Part shown: positions 33,406-41,943 of the stretch, one piece after another
Position numbering within the stretch: position 1 is the first letter of the stretch
How the letters are laid out: the number at the start of each line of letters is the position of its first letter
Assembly (NCBI GenBank): GCA_022452035.1
Contig: JAKURV010000003.1
Span: 1-64,000 of the forward strand
Source: Acidimicrobiales bacterium
GTDB lineage: Bacteria; Actinomycetota; Acidimicrobiia; Acidimicrobiales; MedAcidi-G1
Length of the DNA: 64,000 nt
Direction: 5' to 3'
Position numbers and translations under genes: made by a program
The notes under the pieces: model-generated
Database searches by the model: none
Seen by the model: only the letters and a program-made list of their open reading frames with translations
Told to the model about the DNA's origin: nothing

Positions 33406-34440
33406 TCAGGCAGCCAGGTCAGCCACGATCGGCATCCAGAAGTCGGCGCCGTGGTCGCCTCCAAGCGCGTAGAACATCATGCGATCGACGCAGTCGCCGT
33501 AACGAGCCCGGATTTCTGCAGCCACCTTGTCGGGTTCTGCGACGACAGCAAATGCGTCGAGCATCTCGTCGTCGATGAGATCGCCCATGGCTTGCCACTC
33601 GCCCCGCTTAGACATGGCGTTGAGGTCGCCGTGGAGGCCTTCCCAGCCGTGGATCTCAAGCACGCCCAGGTAGGCGGGAGTCGAGGCGTAGAAGGCGATC
33701 TGCTGGCGGATACCCGTGGCAGCCTTCGCCATGGTCTCCTCGTCGGGGCCGGTGACCACAAAACCGGGGCCGATGATCTCGAAGTCGTCCATCGTGCGTC
33801 CGGACTTCGCTAAGCCGGCTTCGATCCTGGGCAGGGTGACCTCGCGCAGGTACGTCTCGGTGGAGAAGGCGTGACAGATCAGGCCGTCGCAGACCTCACC
33901 GGCAACCTCGGACATGAGCGGTCCGACCGCTGAGATGAACACTTTGGGCGGGCCGCATTCGTTGGGGCCGGGGTTGAAGAACGGCGTCATCAGGGTGTGG
34001 GTGTAGAAGTCGCCGCGGAACGCCAGCTTCGTGCCGTTGTTCCAACAGTCCCAGATGGCCTGCATGGCACTCACGAACTCGCGCATCCTTGCCGCCGGCT
34101 GCGACCACTCCATCGAGAATCGCTTGGTGATGTGCGGCCGGATTTGGGTACCGAGCCCCATGATGAAACGGCCGCCGCTGTAGCGCTGCAGGTCATGGCC
34201 AATCTGGGCGAGGATCATGGGGTTGCGGGCGAAGGCCACGGCGATCGCGGTACCCAACTCGAGGCGTTCGGTGTGCTCGGCGGCGATGACGTGCGGCAGG
34301 AAGGGGTCATGGCTCGTCTCGGCGGTCCAGGCGCCGGCATAGCCCTCGTCCTCGAGGCGCTTCGCCGACGCTCCGATGGAGGCAAGTCCGCCGGACAGGG
34401 AAGTGGGGTTCGCGGCGCCGAGTCCGCCGTCGATCTTCAT
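33406..34440 (-). CDS. LLM-class oxidoreductase, probable F420-dependent (TIGR03617-like)
   Basis: 344 residues of the luciferase-like superfamily. MKIDGGLGAANP, AKRLEDEGYAGAWTAET, HDPFLPHVIAAEHTERLELG and ALGGDHGADFWMP match an actinobacterial group predicted to use coenzyme F420. The reaction is unknown; relatives reduce or oxidise small organic compounds. The ATG at 34440 lies exactly six bases after TACCGT, so the mRNA is probably leaderless. The frame to 34512 overlaps the divergent gene and is not used. Confidence 0.87.
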   Translation of the reverse strand: MKIDGGLGAANPTSLSGGLASIGASAKRLEDEGYAGAWTAETSHDPFLPHVIAAEHTERLELGTAIAVAFARNPMILAQIGHDLQRYSGGRFIMGLGTQIRPHITKRFSMEWSQPAARMREFVSAMQAIWDCWNNGTKLAFRGDFYTHTLMTPFFNPGPNECGPPKVFISAVGPLMSEVAGEVCDGLICHAFSTETYLREVTLPRIEAGLAKSGRTMDDFEIIGPGFVVTGPDEETMAKAATGIRQQIAFYASTPAYLGVLEIHGWEGLHGDLNAMSKRGEWQAMGDLIDDEMLDAFAVVAEPDKVAAEIRARYGDCVDRMMFYALGGDHGADFWMPIVADLAA

Positions 34441-34446
34441 GCGCCG

Positions 34447-34452
34447 ACGGTA
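34447..34452 (-). promoter_or_regulatory. -10 box TACCGT of the LLM oxidoreductase gene (leaderless)
   Basis: On the minus strand TACCGT ends six bases before the ATG at 34440. The divergent phosphatase gene has TAGCGT at 34473-34478, ten bases before its ATG. Confidence 0.55.
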
Positions 34453-34488
34453 GCGGTGGGGTAGGGCACCGCTAGCGTCCGGCCGACC

Positions 34489-35109
34489 ATGGAACTGCTC
34501 CTCATCCGGCACGCCCTTCCGACAACCGTGGACAACCGGGACACCGGCCGGGAGGCTGACCCCGACCTGTCGGACCTCGGTCGACGCCAGGCGGCCGCGC
34601 TGGCCGACTGGTTGTGTACCGGCCCGACGGCCGAGCCGGTCGACGCCGTGTACGCCAGCCCGAAGGCCCGGGCCGTCCAGACCGTGGCCCCGCTGGCCGA
34701 GCGCCTGGACCTCGAGGTGGTCATCGAACCGCTGGTCAACGAGTACGACGCCGGCGAGCCGGAGTACGTTCCCATGGAGCGCCTCCGGGCCTTAGGGGAC
34801 CCCCGGTGGGGCGCCATCATGGCCGGTGAGGACCTGGACGATCCGGAGGCCTTCCGGGACCAGGTGGTGATCGGGATGGAGCGGATCATCGGCGCCAACC
34901 CGGGACGGACGGTGGCTGTGGGGTGCCACGGGGGCGTGGTGTCCGCCTACCTGTCCCACGTGCTGGGCACCGACCGGGTGATGTTCTTCGAGGCCCGGTA
35001 CACGGCGATCAGTCGGGTGGCCGCCTCGTCGTCGGGTCACCGCAGCTTGCGATCGGTGAACGAGCTGGACCACCTGCGGCTGGCGGGCATACCGTTGAGC
35101 GACGTCTGA
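34489..35109 (+). CDS. Histidine phosphatase family protein
   Basis: 206 residues of the phosphoglycerate-mutase-like superfamily. The phospho-accepting His is in LLIRHALP (RHG box with Ala for Gly), with LSDLGRRQA, YASPKARAVQT and the second His in VGCHGGVVSAYLSHVLG. Substrates in this family range from sugar phosphates to phosphoproteins, and none can be assigned. The ATG at 34489 is the only sensible start. It converges on the acetoacetate-CoA ligase gene. Confidence 0.87.
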   Translation: MELLLIRHALPTTVDNRDTGREADPDLSDLGRRQAAALADWLCTGPTAEPVDAVYASPKARAVQTVAPLAERLDLEVVIEPLVNEYDAGEPEYVPMERLRALGDPRWGAIMAGEDLDDPEAFRDQVVIGMERIIGANPGRTVAVGCHGGVVSAYLSHVLGTDRVMFFEARYTAISRVAASSSGHRSLRSVNELDHLRLAGIPLSDV

Positions 35110-35140
35110 GCCGACCGGGTGACCGGGCCCCGTCGGTCAG
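35106..35140. terminator. Long imperfect hairpin between convergent genes, likely bidirectional terminator
   Basis: CTGA(g)CCGAC(c)GGG on the left pairs with CCC(c)GTCGGTCAG on the right, 12 base pairs with small bulges, containing the stop codons of both genes. There is no T-tract. Confidence 0.45.
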
Positions 35141-37071
35141 CGGGACAGGTCGGACAGGTTCCGGAAGTAGTCCAGGGCCGACGGGTTGGCCAGGGCCTCG
35201 AGGTTGGTGACCTCCCGACCCTCGACCACAGCCCGGACGGCCAGTTCTACCAACTTCCCCGAGCGGGTTCGGGGAAGTTCTGGAACCTCCACGATGACCG
35301 CAGGGACATGCCGGGGCGAGGCTCCTGTCCGGACGTCGGAGCGGATTCGGTCTCGGAGCTCGTCGTCCAGGGTGACGCCGTCGGTGGTGACCACGAACAA
35401 CACCACCCGGGTGTCGCCGTCCCATTCTTGACCGATGACCAGGGCCTCCTCCACGTCGGGGTGCTGCTCCACCCGGCGATAGATCTCGGCCGTACCGATG
35501 CGCACGCCGCCCGGGTTCAGGGTGGCGTCCGAGCGGCCGTGGATGATGAAGCCCCCCTCTAGGGTCCGTTCTGCGAAGTCGCCCTGGTGCCACAAGCCGG
35601 GGAAGAGGTCGAAGTAGGTGGCGTGGTAGCGCCGGTCGTCGGGGTCGTCCCAGAACCCCAACGGCTGAGACGGAAAGGCCGACCGACACACCAGCTCGCC
35701 GCGTACCCCTGGTCCGACCGGGAGACCGGACCCGTCGACTACGTCCATGTCCATGCCCAGCACCGGGCCCTGGATCTGTCCGGCGTGGACCGGGCCGGTC
35801 GGCTGGCCGCCTACCAGGCAGCCGCACAGGTCGGTTCCACCGGAGATGGAGGCCAGGTGGACGTCGGCCTTCCAGTCGGCGTACACGTGGGCGAACCCCT
35901 CGTGGCTGAGCGGGCTGCCAGTTGAGCAGATTGTGCGGATCGTGCCCAGGTTGTGGGTGTCGACGGGCCGGAGTCCGGCCCGAGCCACCGAGTCGATGAA
36001 CTTGGCCGAGACCCCGAAGAGGTTGATGCCACAGTCGTCGGCCAGGTCAAACAGCCGGTCGCCGTCGGGGTGGAAGGGCGATCCGTCGTAGAGCACCAGG
36101 GTGGCGCCGGTAGCCAGGCCGGAGGCCAGCCAGTTCCACATCATCCAGCCAGCCGTCGTGAAGTAGAAGACGCGGTCTCCGGGACGGACGTCGCACTGCA
36201 GGCGGTGCTCCACCAGGTGCTTGAGCAGGATCCCACCGGCCCGGTGCACGATGCACTTGGGCCGACCGGTCGTGCCCGAGGAGTACAGGACGTAGAGGGG
36301 ATGATCGAACGGCAGATTCGCGAACCGGACGGTGTCCGGGCCGTGGGGCGACAGGAACTCCTCAAGAGTGACGGCGCTGCCGGGCAGGGGGCCGGACGGC
36401 CCCGGCCCGGGGACCACCACAACCCGTCGGAGGTCGACCAGCCCGTCGGCCACCTGGACGAGCCGCTCGGTCATGTCGTGGTGGCGACCGGCGTAGTGGT
36501 AGCTGTCGGTGGCGAATAGGACCACCGGTCGGATCTGGCCGAACCGGTCTAAGACCCCGTCGATTCCGAAGTCGGGCGAGGTGGACGAAAAGACGGCGCC
36601 GATGGACGCCGCGGCCAGCATCACGGCGTACACCTCGGGCACGTTGGGCAGCCAGGCGACGACCCGGTCGCCCGGTTCCACGCCGAGTTCCAGGAGAGCC
36701 TGCTGCAAGCGCGACACCAGGTCGTGGAGTTCCCGCCACGTGACATCTCTACGGGTGCCGTCCTCGCCGCGGGCCATTATCGCCGGATCGTCGCCACTCC
36801 GCGACAGGAGGTTCTCGGCCACGTTCAGGCGTCCGTCGGGGAAGAACCGTGCCCCGGACAGGTTCGTGGCGTCGCCTCCGACGGTTCGACCGCCTGGGTC
36901 ACCCACCACTCCTAGGTGCTCCCAGACGGCGGCCCAGAACTCGTCCGGCCGATCGATCGACCACCGGTGGAGGTCGTCGTAGCCGCCAGCTACGCCGACC
37001 GACATCCGGAAGGCCTCGATCTGGGAGGCGGACCGGCGGTCGGTGTCCGGGGTCCAGAGGGGGTTGGCCAT
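35137..37071 (-). CDS. Acetoacetate-CoA ligase
   Basis: 644-residue AMP-forming ligase converting acetoacetate to acetoacetyl-CoA. The N-terminus ([18 protein letters not shown]) and DFWAAVW-like [12 protein letters not shown] are specific for acetoacetyl-CoA synthetases. Core motifs are [16 protein letters not shown] (P-loop), [18 protein letters not shown] and the C-terminal Lys in [11 protein letters not shown]. It would help the cell use ketone bodies, polyhydroxybutyrate or leucine products. The start at 37071 has TAGTCT nine bases upstream. It is divergent from a MaoC-like gene. Confidence 0.9.
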   Translation of the reverse strand: MANPLWTPDTDRRSASQIEAFRMSVGVAGGYDDLHRWSIDRPDEFWAAVWEHLGVVGDPGGRTVGGDATNLSGARFFPDGRLNVAENLLSRSGDDPAIMARGEDGTRRDVTWRELHDLVSRLQQALLELGVEPGDRVVAWLPNVPEVYAVMLAAASIGAVFSSTSPDFGIDGVLDRFGQIRPVVLFATDSYHYAGRHHDMTERLVQVADGLVDLRRVVVVPGPGPSGPLPGSAVTLEEFLSPHGPDTVRFANLPFDHPLYVLYSSGTTGRPKCIVHRAGGILLKHLVEHRLQCDVRPGDRVFYFTTAGWMMWNWLASGLATGATLVLYDGSPFHPDGDRLFDLADDCGINLFGVSAKFIDSVARAGLRPVDTHNLGTIRTICSTGSPLSHEGFAHVYADWKADVHLASISGGTDLCGCLVGGQPTGPVHAGQIQGPVLGMDMDVVDGSGLPVGPGVRGELVCRSAFPSQPLGFWDDPDDRRYHATYFDLFPGLWHQGDFAERTLEGGFIIHGRSDATLNPGGVRIGTAEIYRRVEQHPDVEEALVIGQEWDGDTRVVLFVVTTDGVTLDDELRDRIRSDVRTGASPRHVPAVIVEVPELPRTRSGKLVELAVRAVVEGREVTNLEALANPSALDYFRNLSDLSR

Positions 37072-37130
37072 GGTCTCCGGAGACTAGGGCGGGCACGCCG
37101 GCTGGGAACCCGATGGGCCAGACTGCGGCC

Positions 37131-37610
37131 ATGGAGGACGAGGTGGTTCCGGTGGACGGGGCACGTGGGAGGTGGTTTGAGGAACTGCCCGTCGGACTGG
37201 TAGTCCGCCACGCCCTTTCTCGGACGGTGACCGAGGCCGACAACACCTTGTTCTGCGCCCTGACCCACAACCCTCAGCCACTGCACCTGGACGCCGAGTT
37301 TGCTGCCAGCACCGAGTTCGGCCAGCGCCTAGTCAACAGCCTGTTCACCCTGGGTCTGGTGGTCGGGGTCAGCGTGGCTGATACCACCCTGGGGACCACG
37401 GTGGCCAACCTGGGATTCGAGGAGACGACGTTCCCAGCTCCGGTGTTCCTGGGCGACACCCTGCACGTCGAGACCGAGGTGATGGCGGCTCGCGGGTCTC
37501 GTTCCCGGACCGACGCCGGGATTGTGGCTTTCGAGCACCGAGCCCACAACCAGCGCGGCGAACTGGTGTGTCGGACGCGACGCAACGCCCTGATGCGCCG
37601 TCGCCCCTGA
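37131..37610 (+). CDS. MaoC-family dehydratase (mesaconyl-CoA hydratase-like)
   Basis: 159-residue hot-dog fold protein. [24 protein letters not shown] matches (in pieces) the MaoC motif with the catalytic Asn/Asp and His, followed by [17 protein letters not shown]. This pattern is closest to the mesaconyl-CoA or beta-methylmalyl-CoA hydratase subgroup, but that assignment is tentative. The ATG at 37131 is preferred; 37113 would add six residues. The frame extends back to 36849 only as an overlap with the opposite ligase gene. Confidence 0.83.
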   Translation: MEDEVVPVDGARGRWFEELPVGLVVRHALSRTVTEADNTLFCALTHNPQPLHLDAEFAASTEFGQRLVNSLFTLGLVVGVSVADTTLGTTVANLGFEETTFPAPVFLGDTLHVETEVMAARGSRSRTDAGIVAFEHRAHNQRGELVCRTRRNALMRRRP

Positions 37611-37660
37611 CGTGACCCCGATCCCCGTTCTCACGGATTCCCGGTAGGGCCTCGCTGGCG

Positions 37661-37666
37661 TAGGCT
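37661..37666 (+). promoter_or_regulatory. -10 box TAGGCT of the Fur-family gene
   Basis: TAGGCT is followed by eight bases and then the GTG at 37675, close to the leaderless spacing used elsewhere in the window. Confidence 0.45.
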
Positions 37667-37674
37667 CGGCGACC

Positions 37675-38184
37675 GTGCCTGAGGACCACCCCGCCGCCGT
37701 CTCGTCGTCGGACGGGCAGTCACTCGGACGGGGTCACAACCACGGGGTAGTTGATGACCTGCACGTAACCGTGGGACGGCGTCTCCGGGCCTCCGGGATG
37801 CGCTACAGCCGGTCCCGCTTTGCCGTGGTTGAGGTTCTGGCTGACGCCGGTCGACCGGTCACCCTCCGTGAGATCCTGGTCGTAGATGGTGGGCGACGTC
37901 TGGCCCAGAGCTCGGCCTACCGGAACCTCGCCGAGCTGGTGGACGTGGGGGCTGTCCGACGGGTGGACGCCGGCGACGACCGGGCGCGCTTCGAGCTTCA
38001 CGAGTCGCTCACCGGGCACCACCACCACCTGGTGTGTGACGTCTGCGGCCGAGTGGAGGACTTCCGGGTTCCGGACGAGTTTGAGCGGCAGGTAGCCGCC
38101 CTGGTCGACGTGGCCGAGGGCGGGGGCTTCCGGGTGGACGCCCACCGCTTTGACATGCTCGGCCGGTGCGCCGACTGTCGGTGA
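37675..38184 (+). CDS. Fur-family metal-responsive repressor
   Basis: 169 residues with a winged-helix domain (about 30-105, GMRYSRSRFAVVEVLADAG, SSAYRNLAELVDVGAVRRV) and a C-terminal metal-binding/dimer domain. GHHHHLVCDVCG gives the His cluster and first CxxC, and CADC at the end supplies the second zinc pair. The start carries about 25 extra His- and Asp-containing residues (GHNHGVVDD) not usual for Fur. It could sense iron, zinc or peroxide; this cannot be decided. No metal-transport gene is next to it. Confidence 0.88.
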   Translation: MPEDHPAAVSSSDGQSLGRGHNHGVVDDLHVTVGRRLRASGMRYSRSRFAVVEVLADAGRPVTLREILVVDGGRRLAQSSAYRNLAELVDVGAVRRVDAGDDRARFELHESLTGHHHHLVCDVCGRVEDFRVPDEFERQVAALVDVAEGGGFRVDAHRFDMLGRCADCR

Positions 38185-38209
38185 GCTGCCGACGCCGGAG
38201 GTCCGGCGA

Positions 38210-38701
38210 GTGTTCCTGAAGCGCCCGGCCGCCCGGGTTGTCCTCCTCGACCGGGAGGGGCGGATCTTCCTCGTCAACGCCGAGGATCCGCTCGACCCGT
38301 TCAAGCCGCCGTGGTGGGAGATCCCGGGTGGTGGCATCGACTGGGGTGAGGACAGCGCCACAGCAGCAGCCCGGGAACTAGTCGAGGAGACGGGTATCGA
38401 GGAGGTGGAGATGGGTCCGATCATCTGGACCCAGCACGTGCAGTTCACCTTCGGTGGGTACTTCTTCGACAGCCACGAGAAGATCCACGTGGCGTGGTGT
38501 GACGGCGGTGACTACCGGCCCCGGCACCTGGAGGCCCTGGAGGCCGCGGCCTTCCGGGGAGCGCGCTGGTGGGCCCTAGACGACCTACTGGCCTCTGACG
38601 AGCCAGTGCTCCCGGCCCTACTGCGCGAGCACCTGAGTCCCATCGTGGCCGGGAATCTGCCCGTCGAACCGATCGACATCTCGCCGGAACCCCTCGACTG
38701 A
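38210..38701 (+). CDS. NUDIX hydrolase
   Basis: 163 residues. The NUDIX box is complete: GGGIDWGEDSATAAARELVE followed by ETGI, fitting G-x5-E-x7-REUXEE-x-G-U. It would cleave a nucleoside diphosphate linked to another group, for example a damaged nucleotide or a sugar/coenzyme diphosphate. The GTG at 38210 is chosen because GGAGG lies eight bases upstream; an earlier TTG at 38150 overlaps the Fur gene. It is probably cotranscribed with Fur, 25 bases after it. Confidence 0.87.
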   Translation: MFLKRPAARVVLLDREGRIFLVNAEDPLDPFKPPWWEIPGGGIDWGEDSATAAARELVEETGIEEVEMGPIIWTQHVQFTFGGYFFDSHEKIHVAWCDGGDYRPRHLEALEAAAFRGARWWALDDLLASDEPVLPALLREHLSPIVAGNLPVEPIDISPEPLD

Positions 38702-38731
38702 CCGGTCGATAAGACAGGCCGAGGTGGTCAG
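38698..38731. terminator. CTGACC...GGTCAG arms between convergent genes
   Basis: The 6-bp arms (38698-38703, 38726-38731) enclose 22 bases and contain both stop codons. They are the same arm sequences as at 23948-23975 and 20721-20732. Weak evidence for termination. Confidence 0.3.
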
Positions 38732-39315
38732 GCCAGGGACTCCAGCCCGCCCCAGGCCAGTCGGGCGGCCAGGGCAGCCATCTCCTCGGCCGATCGAGTC
38801 CGACCCTCGTGCATCCAGTGACGGATCATGCCCTCGGACATCCCGTTGATGCCCGCCGCCATGGCCAGCGCCGATCGGTGGTCCACGACCCGGATGAGGC
38901 GGGTCAGGTACTCGGCGAACGAGTCCCGAACCTGACGGGCGTCTCGTCGAAACTCGGGGTCTACGGCCAGGCTCGAGCCGTAGAGCACTGAGAAGGCGGC
39001 TGGGCGCTCGTCGAAGAAGTGGAAGAAGGCCCGGAAGCCGGCCTCCACTTGACGCCGCGGCGTCTCTTCCGCCTCAGCGGCCTCGATGGCCCGCATCAGC
39101 CTGTCGCCTGTTTCGGTCAGGAGGACCTCGAACAGGTCGTGCTTCGACACGAAGTGCTGGTAGAGCACCGGCTTGGTTACGCCGGCCTCCGAGGCCAGGG
39201 CGTTCATGGACGTGTCGTGATAGCCGTGGCGGGCGAAGACCTCGAGGGCGACATCCAGGATCTGGCGACGACGCTCGGCGGCCGGCAGGCGTGTCTGGGT
39301 GGCCGTGACGGTCAT
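38728..39315 (-). CDS. TetR-family transcriptional repressor
   Basis: 195 residues. The N-terminal helix-turn-helix is typical: RRRQILDVALEVFARHGYHD, then TSMNALASEAGVTKPVLYQHF and SKHDLFEVLL. The C-terminal ligand-binding domain is about 75-195. The ligand is unknown. The ATG at 39315 matches the family start. Two direct copies of a GACACACTG(TG)ACGG element lie 31-60 bases upstream and are probably its autoregulatory sites. Their CTGACGG core matches one arm of the repeats at 4450 and 6718, so this protein is a candidate reader of those sites (speculative). Confidence 0.88.
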   Translation of the reverse strand: MTVTATQTRLPAAERRRQILDVALEVFARHGYHDTSMNALASEAGVTKPVLYQHFVSKHDLFEVLLTETGDRLMRAIEAAEAEETPRRQVEAGFRAFFHFFDERPAAFSVLYGSSLAVDPEFRRDARQVRDSFAEYLTRLIRVVDHRSALAMAAGINGMSEGMIRHWMHEGRTRSAEEMAALAARLAWGGLESLA

Positions 39316-39345
39316 CAGGGGCCTGGGAGCTGGTCGACGATTGTT

Positions 39346-39375
39346 GACACACTGTGACGGTAGACACACTGACGG
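39346..39375. promoter_or_regulatory. Direct repeats upstream of the tetR gene
   Basis: GACACACTGTGACGG (39346-39360) and GACACACTGACGG (39363-39375) are near-identical direct copies 17 bases apart, in the 114-bp gap before the TetR start. Probable operator region. Confidence 0.45.
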
Positions 39376-39429
39376 CCAATGGGAGAAGCCGGGCGGGGAA
39401 AACCCCCTTGGGCACCTGGCAGGGGTCGG

Positions 39430-39717
39430 TCAGTGCCTGCGGTCCGTGCCCCGATCCTCATCGTCGGCGGCCCGCACTGCGTAGTGGAGGACAATGGCCG
39501 GGGCCAGCACGACAGATCCGGCGACCAGCAGCACCACCAGGCTGGTGGCCACGCGGCCCGAGAACCCAGAGGCCAGCCCGGCGGCGAAGATAACCAGGGA
39601 GGCGGCGAACGCCAGGTAGCCAAGCCGTTGGCCCAGCCGGGCCAGGCGTCGGAGGGATTCGCGCCGGACCAGCATCGGATCGAGGGGCTGTGACGGGGAG
39701 TCGGGTGGGGAGGTCAC
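39430..39717 (-). CDS. Small two-helix membrane protein, unknown function
   Basis: 95 residues with two clear membrane segments (about 33-52, LAFAASLVIFAAGLA; 58-80, LVVLLVAGSVVLAPAIVLHY), a charged N-terminal stretch RRESLRRLARLGQRLG and an acidic/basic tail. I do not recognise a named family. The ATG overlaps the stop of the upstream glycosyltransferase gene (ATGA), so the two are translationally coupled. It may assist envelope or glycolipid work, by position only. Confidence 0.75.
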   Translation of the reverse strand: MTSPPDSPSQPLDPMLVRRESLRRLARLGQRLGYLAFAASLVIFAAGLASGFSGRVATSLVVLLVAGSVVLAPAIVLHYAVRAADDEDRGTDRRH

Positions 39718-40772
39718 GGGAGCCAGCCTGCCTCAGCTAGTAGGGATTCCAGCCCTTCGGCCATCCGTCTGGTCGACAGTTCTTCGACCGCCACCTCCCG
39801 GTTGTGGGCCAGCAGAGTTTCCCGCTGGTCGGCCGGTGAGGCCAGCCAGTCCCGGAGGGGTTCCGGGTCGCTGGCGTCGAACCAGGCGAATCCCAGAGCC
39901 CGCAACTCATCAGCCACCGGGTAGTCGCCGACGGCCACGGGCCGTCGGGCCAGGGCGGCCTCGACCGGTGGGTTGCCGAAGCCCTCCCAGCTAGACGGGA
40001 AGGCCACTACATCGGCCGCTGCGTAGAGGTCGGACCGGTTGGCGTGCGAGGCGTGGATAACCGGACAGCGGGCGGCCGCCAGTTCCCGTGCCAGATCGGG
40101 TCCGTAGCCGTCTTCGGCCGGTCCGGAGAGCCAGTAGGTGGCGTCCAATGACTCGGCGAGGGTCACGGCACGGCCTACCGCCTTGCGGGGAATGGCCCGA
40201 ACCGGATGGACCACCAAGCGGTCGTCGGCGCCTAGCCCCAGTCGGTCCCGGGTGGCCTGGTGGTCGCCGAGGGGAGGGTCCGGGTCGAACCCGTTGCGGA
40301 TGGTGGTGGCGGCGATTCCCCGTTCGGCCAGGTCCCGGCGGGTCAGGTCGTTGACTGTGACGTGGCGCCACGCCGGGTCATCCGGTGGTAGGTCAGTCAC
40401 GTGGGCGAAGCGGGTCCGCTGCCACGGGAGGTCGTGGTGGTGGAGGACGGCCGGCCGGCCCCGGAGAACCCCGGCCAGGACGCGGGCGGCAGACGGGTTC
40501 AACGGGAGAGAGCACAAATTTTCTACCACCACCAGGTCGGTTCCACGTAGGACCTCAACCAGCCGGTCGGCTTTCGGCGGGCTGGAGGCACCTACGCTCA
40601 GGCCTTCCACCAGGGTCAGTGGCCGGTCATTGTCCCAGCCCGGCTCCACCGCACCGGCCAGGAAGTCCACCCCGAATCCCAGCCCGGCGAGCGCGTTAGC
40701 CCAGTTCCGTGCTACGACCGAGACCCCGTCGGTCGGGCCGAAGCGGAAGGAGACAATGGTGCAGCGAGGCAT
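39714..40772 (-). CDS. GT4-like glycosyltransferase
   Basis: 352 residues with the two-domain GT-B look. The N-terminal part begins CTIVSFRFGPTDGVSVVARNW, and the C-terminal part has VHPVRAIPRKAV, SHANRSDLYAAADVVAFPSS and EGFGNPPVEAAL, the E-x7-E donor-binding motif of family 4. It probably transfers a sugar from a nucleotide donor; acceptor and product are unknown. The ATG at 40772 has GGGAG four bases upstream. It overlaps the start of the opposite glycoside hydrolase gene. The small membrane protein follows in the same operon. Confidence 0.85.
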   Translation of the reverse strand: MPRCTIVSFRFGPTDGVSVVARNWANALAGLGFGVDFLAGAVEPGWDNDRPLTLVEGLSVGASSPPKADRLVEVLRGTDLVVVENLCSLPLNPSAARVLAGVLRGRPAVLHHHDLPWQRTRFAHVTDLPPDDPAWRHVTVNDLTRRDLAERGIAATTIRNGFDPDPPLGDHQATRDRLGLGADDRLVVHPVRAIPRKAVGRAVTLAESLDATYWLSGPAEDGYGPDLARELAAARCPVIHASHANRSDLYAAADVVAFPSSWEGFGNPPVEAALARRPVAVGDYPVADELRALGFAWFDASDPEPLRDWLASPADQRETLLAHNREVAVEELSTRRMAEGLESLLAEAGWLP

Positions 40773-41943
40773 GGGGCTCCCGGTCCTCCCAGACCCGTCC
40801 GACGGCGACCTCCGGGCCGTTGTGCAACGGGTGCTCGACGACCACTGGGTGCCGGAAGGGTACGCAGCGCCCAACACGGGGGTCTACCCGTGGCAGTGGC
40901 TGTGGGACTCGTGCTTCCACGTGCTTATCTGGCGGGCGCTCGGCGACCGGGACCGGGCCCAGCGGGAACTGGCCGAGATGTTCCGCCCGCAGGGACCCTC
41001 CGGCTTTGTGCCCCACGTGAACTACGTCCGGTCGCCGGGGTTTCACGAGGACCTGTGGGGGCGGAGGGACGGCTCGGCAATCACCCAACCGCCAATGTAC
41101 GGCCACGCGGTGGCCGAGCTCGTCCGGGCTGGCTGGCCACCGGACGACGAGGTGGTGGCCTTTGCGGTCTCGGGACTGCGGTTCCTGCTAGAGCACCGGG
41201 CCCGCGACGGGAACGGGCTCGTCCTGGCATGCCACCCCTGGGAGACGGGTACCGACGACTCCCCCCGCTGGGACGACCGGTGCCCGGACGGCTTTGACCG
41301 GTCCCGCTGGGCGTCGGTCAAGGACCGCTTGGTGTCCACCATCGAGACCGGCTCCGACGGCGAGCCCCTTCACAACCCGGTGTTCCCGGTGGCCCCGACG
41401 GGCTTCAATGCGCTCATCGCCTTCAACGCCCGGGAGCTGGCCGCCGTGGTCGACGATGCCGGGCTGGCCGAAGAGGGCGACCAGCTGGCCGCCGCCCTGG
41501 TCGATCGGTGGTCCGAGGAGGCCGGAACCTGGGTGGACGCCGGTCCGACGGCCGACGGCTCGGGTCGGGTACGGACCCTGGACGCCCTGCTCCCGCTCCT
41601 CGTCGACGACGAGCCTGGTCGGGCGGCGACCGTGGTCGACCAACTCCTGGACCCGAGAGCCTTCGGAGGTCCGGCCGGTCCGGCTGGCGTGCATCGGGCC
41701 GAGCCGACCTTCAACCCGGATGCCTACTGGAGGGGCCCGGTATGGCCCCAGCTGGCCTACCTGGTGGTCCTGGCCGTCGAGCGGCACTCGCCGACCGCCG
41801 CCGCCCACCTGGCCCGGACCACGGTGGCTGGGGCGTGGGCGTCGGGGCTAGCCGAGTATTGGAACCCGGACACCGGAGCGGGTCTTGGTGCCGTCCCGCA
41901 GTCCTGGTCGGGCCTGGCTCTGGTGCTGGCCGAGCGGCGTTAG
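40759..41943 (+). CDS. MGH1/GH63-like glycoside hydrolase (glucosylglycerate/mannosylglycerate hydrolase-like)
   Basis: 394 residues of the (alpha/alpha)6 barrel GH63-like group. GVYPWQWLWDSCFHVLIWRAL, split here by the family gap, then GFVPHVNY, SAITQPPMYGHAV and a late NPDAYWRGPVWPQ match enzymes that split glucosylglycerate, mannosylglycerate or related alpha-glucosides. The GTG at 40759 has AGGAG six bases upstream; ATG at 40756 and 40771 are alternatives. All of them overlap the 5' end of the opposite glycosyltransferase gene. The stop overlaps the Septum_form gene's stop by four bases. Confidence 0.82.
   Translation: MQRGMGLPVLPDPSDGDLRAVVQRVLDDHWVPEGYAAPNTGVYPWQWLWDSCFHVLIWRALGDRDRAQRELAEMFRPQGPSGFVPHVNYVRSPGFHEDLWGRRDGSAITQPPMYGHAVAELVRAGWPPDDEVVAFAVSGLRFLLEHRARDGNGLVLACHPWETGTDDSPRWDDRCPDGFDRSRWASVKDRLVSTIETGSDGEPLHNPVFPVAPTGFNALIAFNARELAAVVDDAGLAEEGDQLAAALVDRWSEEAGTWVDAGPTADGSGRVRTLDALLPLLVDDEPGRAATVVDQLLDPRAFGGPAGPAGVHRAEPTFNPDAYWRGPVWPQLAYLVVLAVERHSPTAAAHLARTTVAGAWASGLAEYWNPDTGAGLGAVPQSWSGLALVLAERR

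Noticed and set aside
39379-39693. Plus-strand 104-codon frame after the TetR upstream repeats
   Set aside because: It is antisense to the small two-helix membrane protein, which has clear hydrophobic segments and an ATGA coupling to its upstream gene.
40138-40755. Plus-strand extension upstream of the glycoside hydrolase
   Set aside because: It is antisense to the glycosyltransferase and lacks similarity; the ribosome site AGGAG at 40748-40752 points to a start near 40759.
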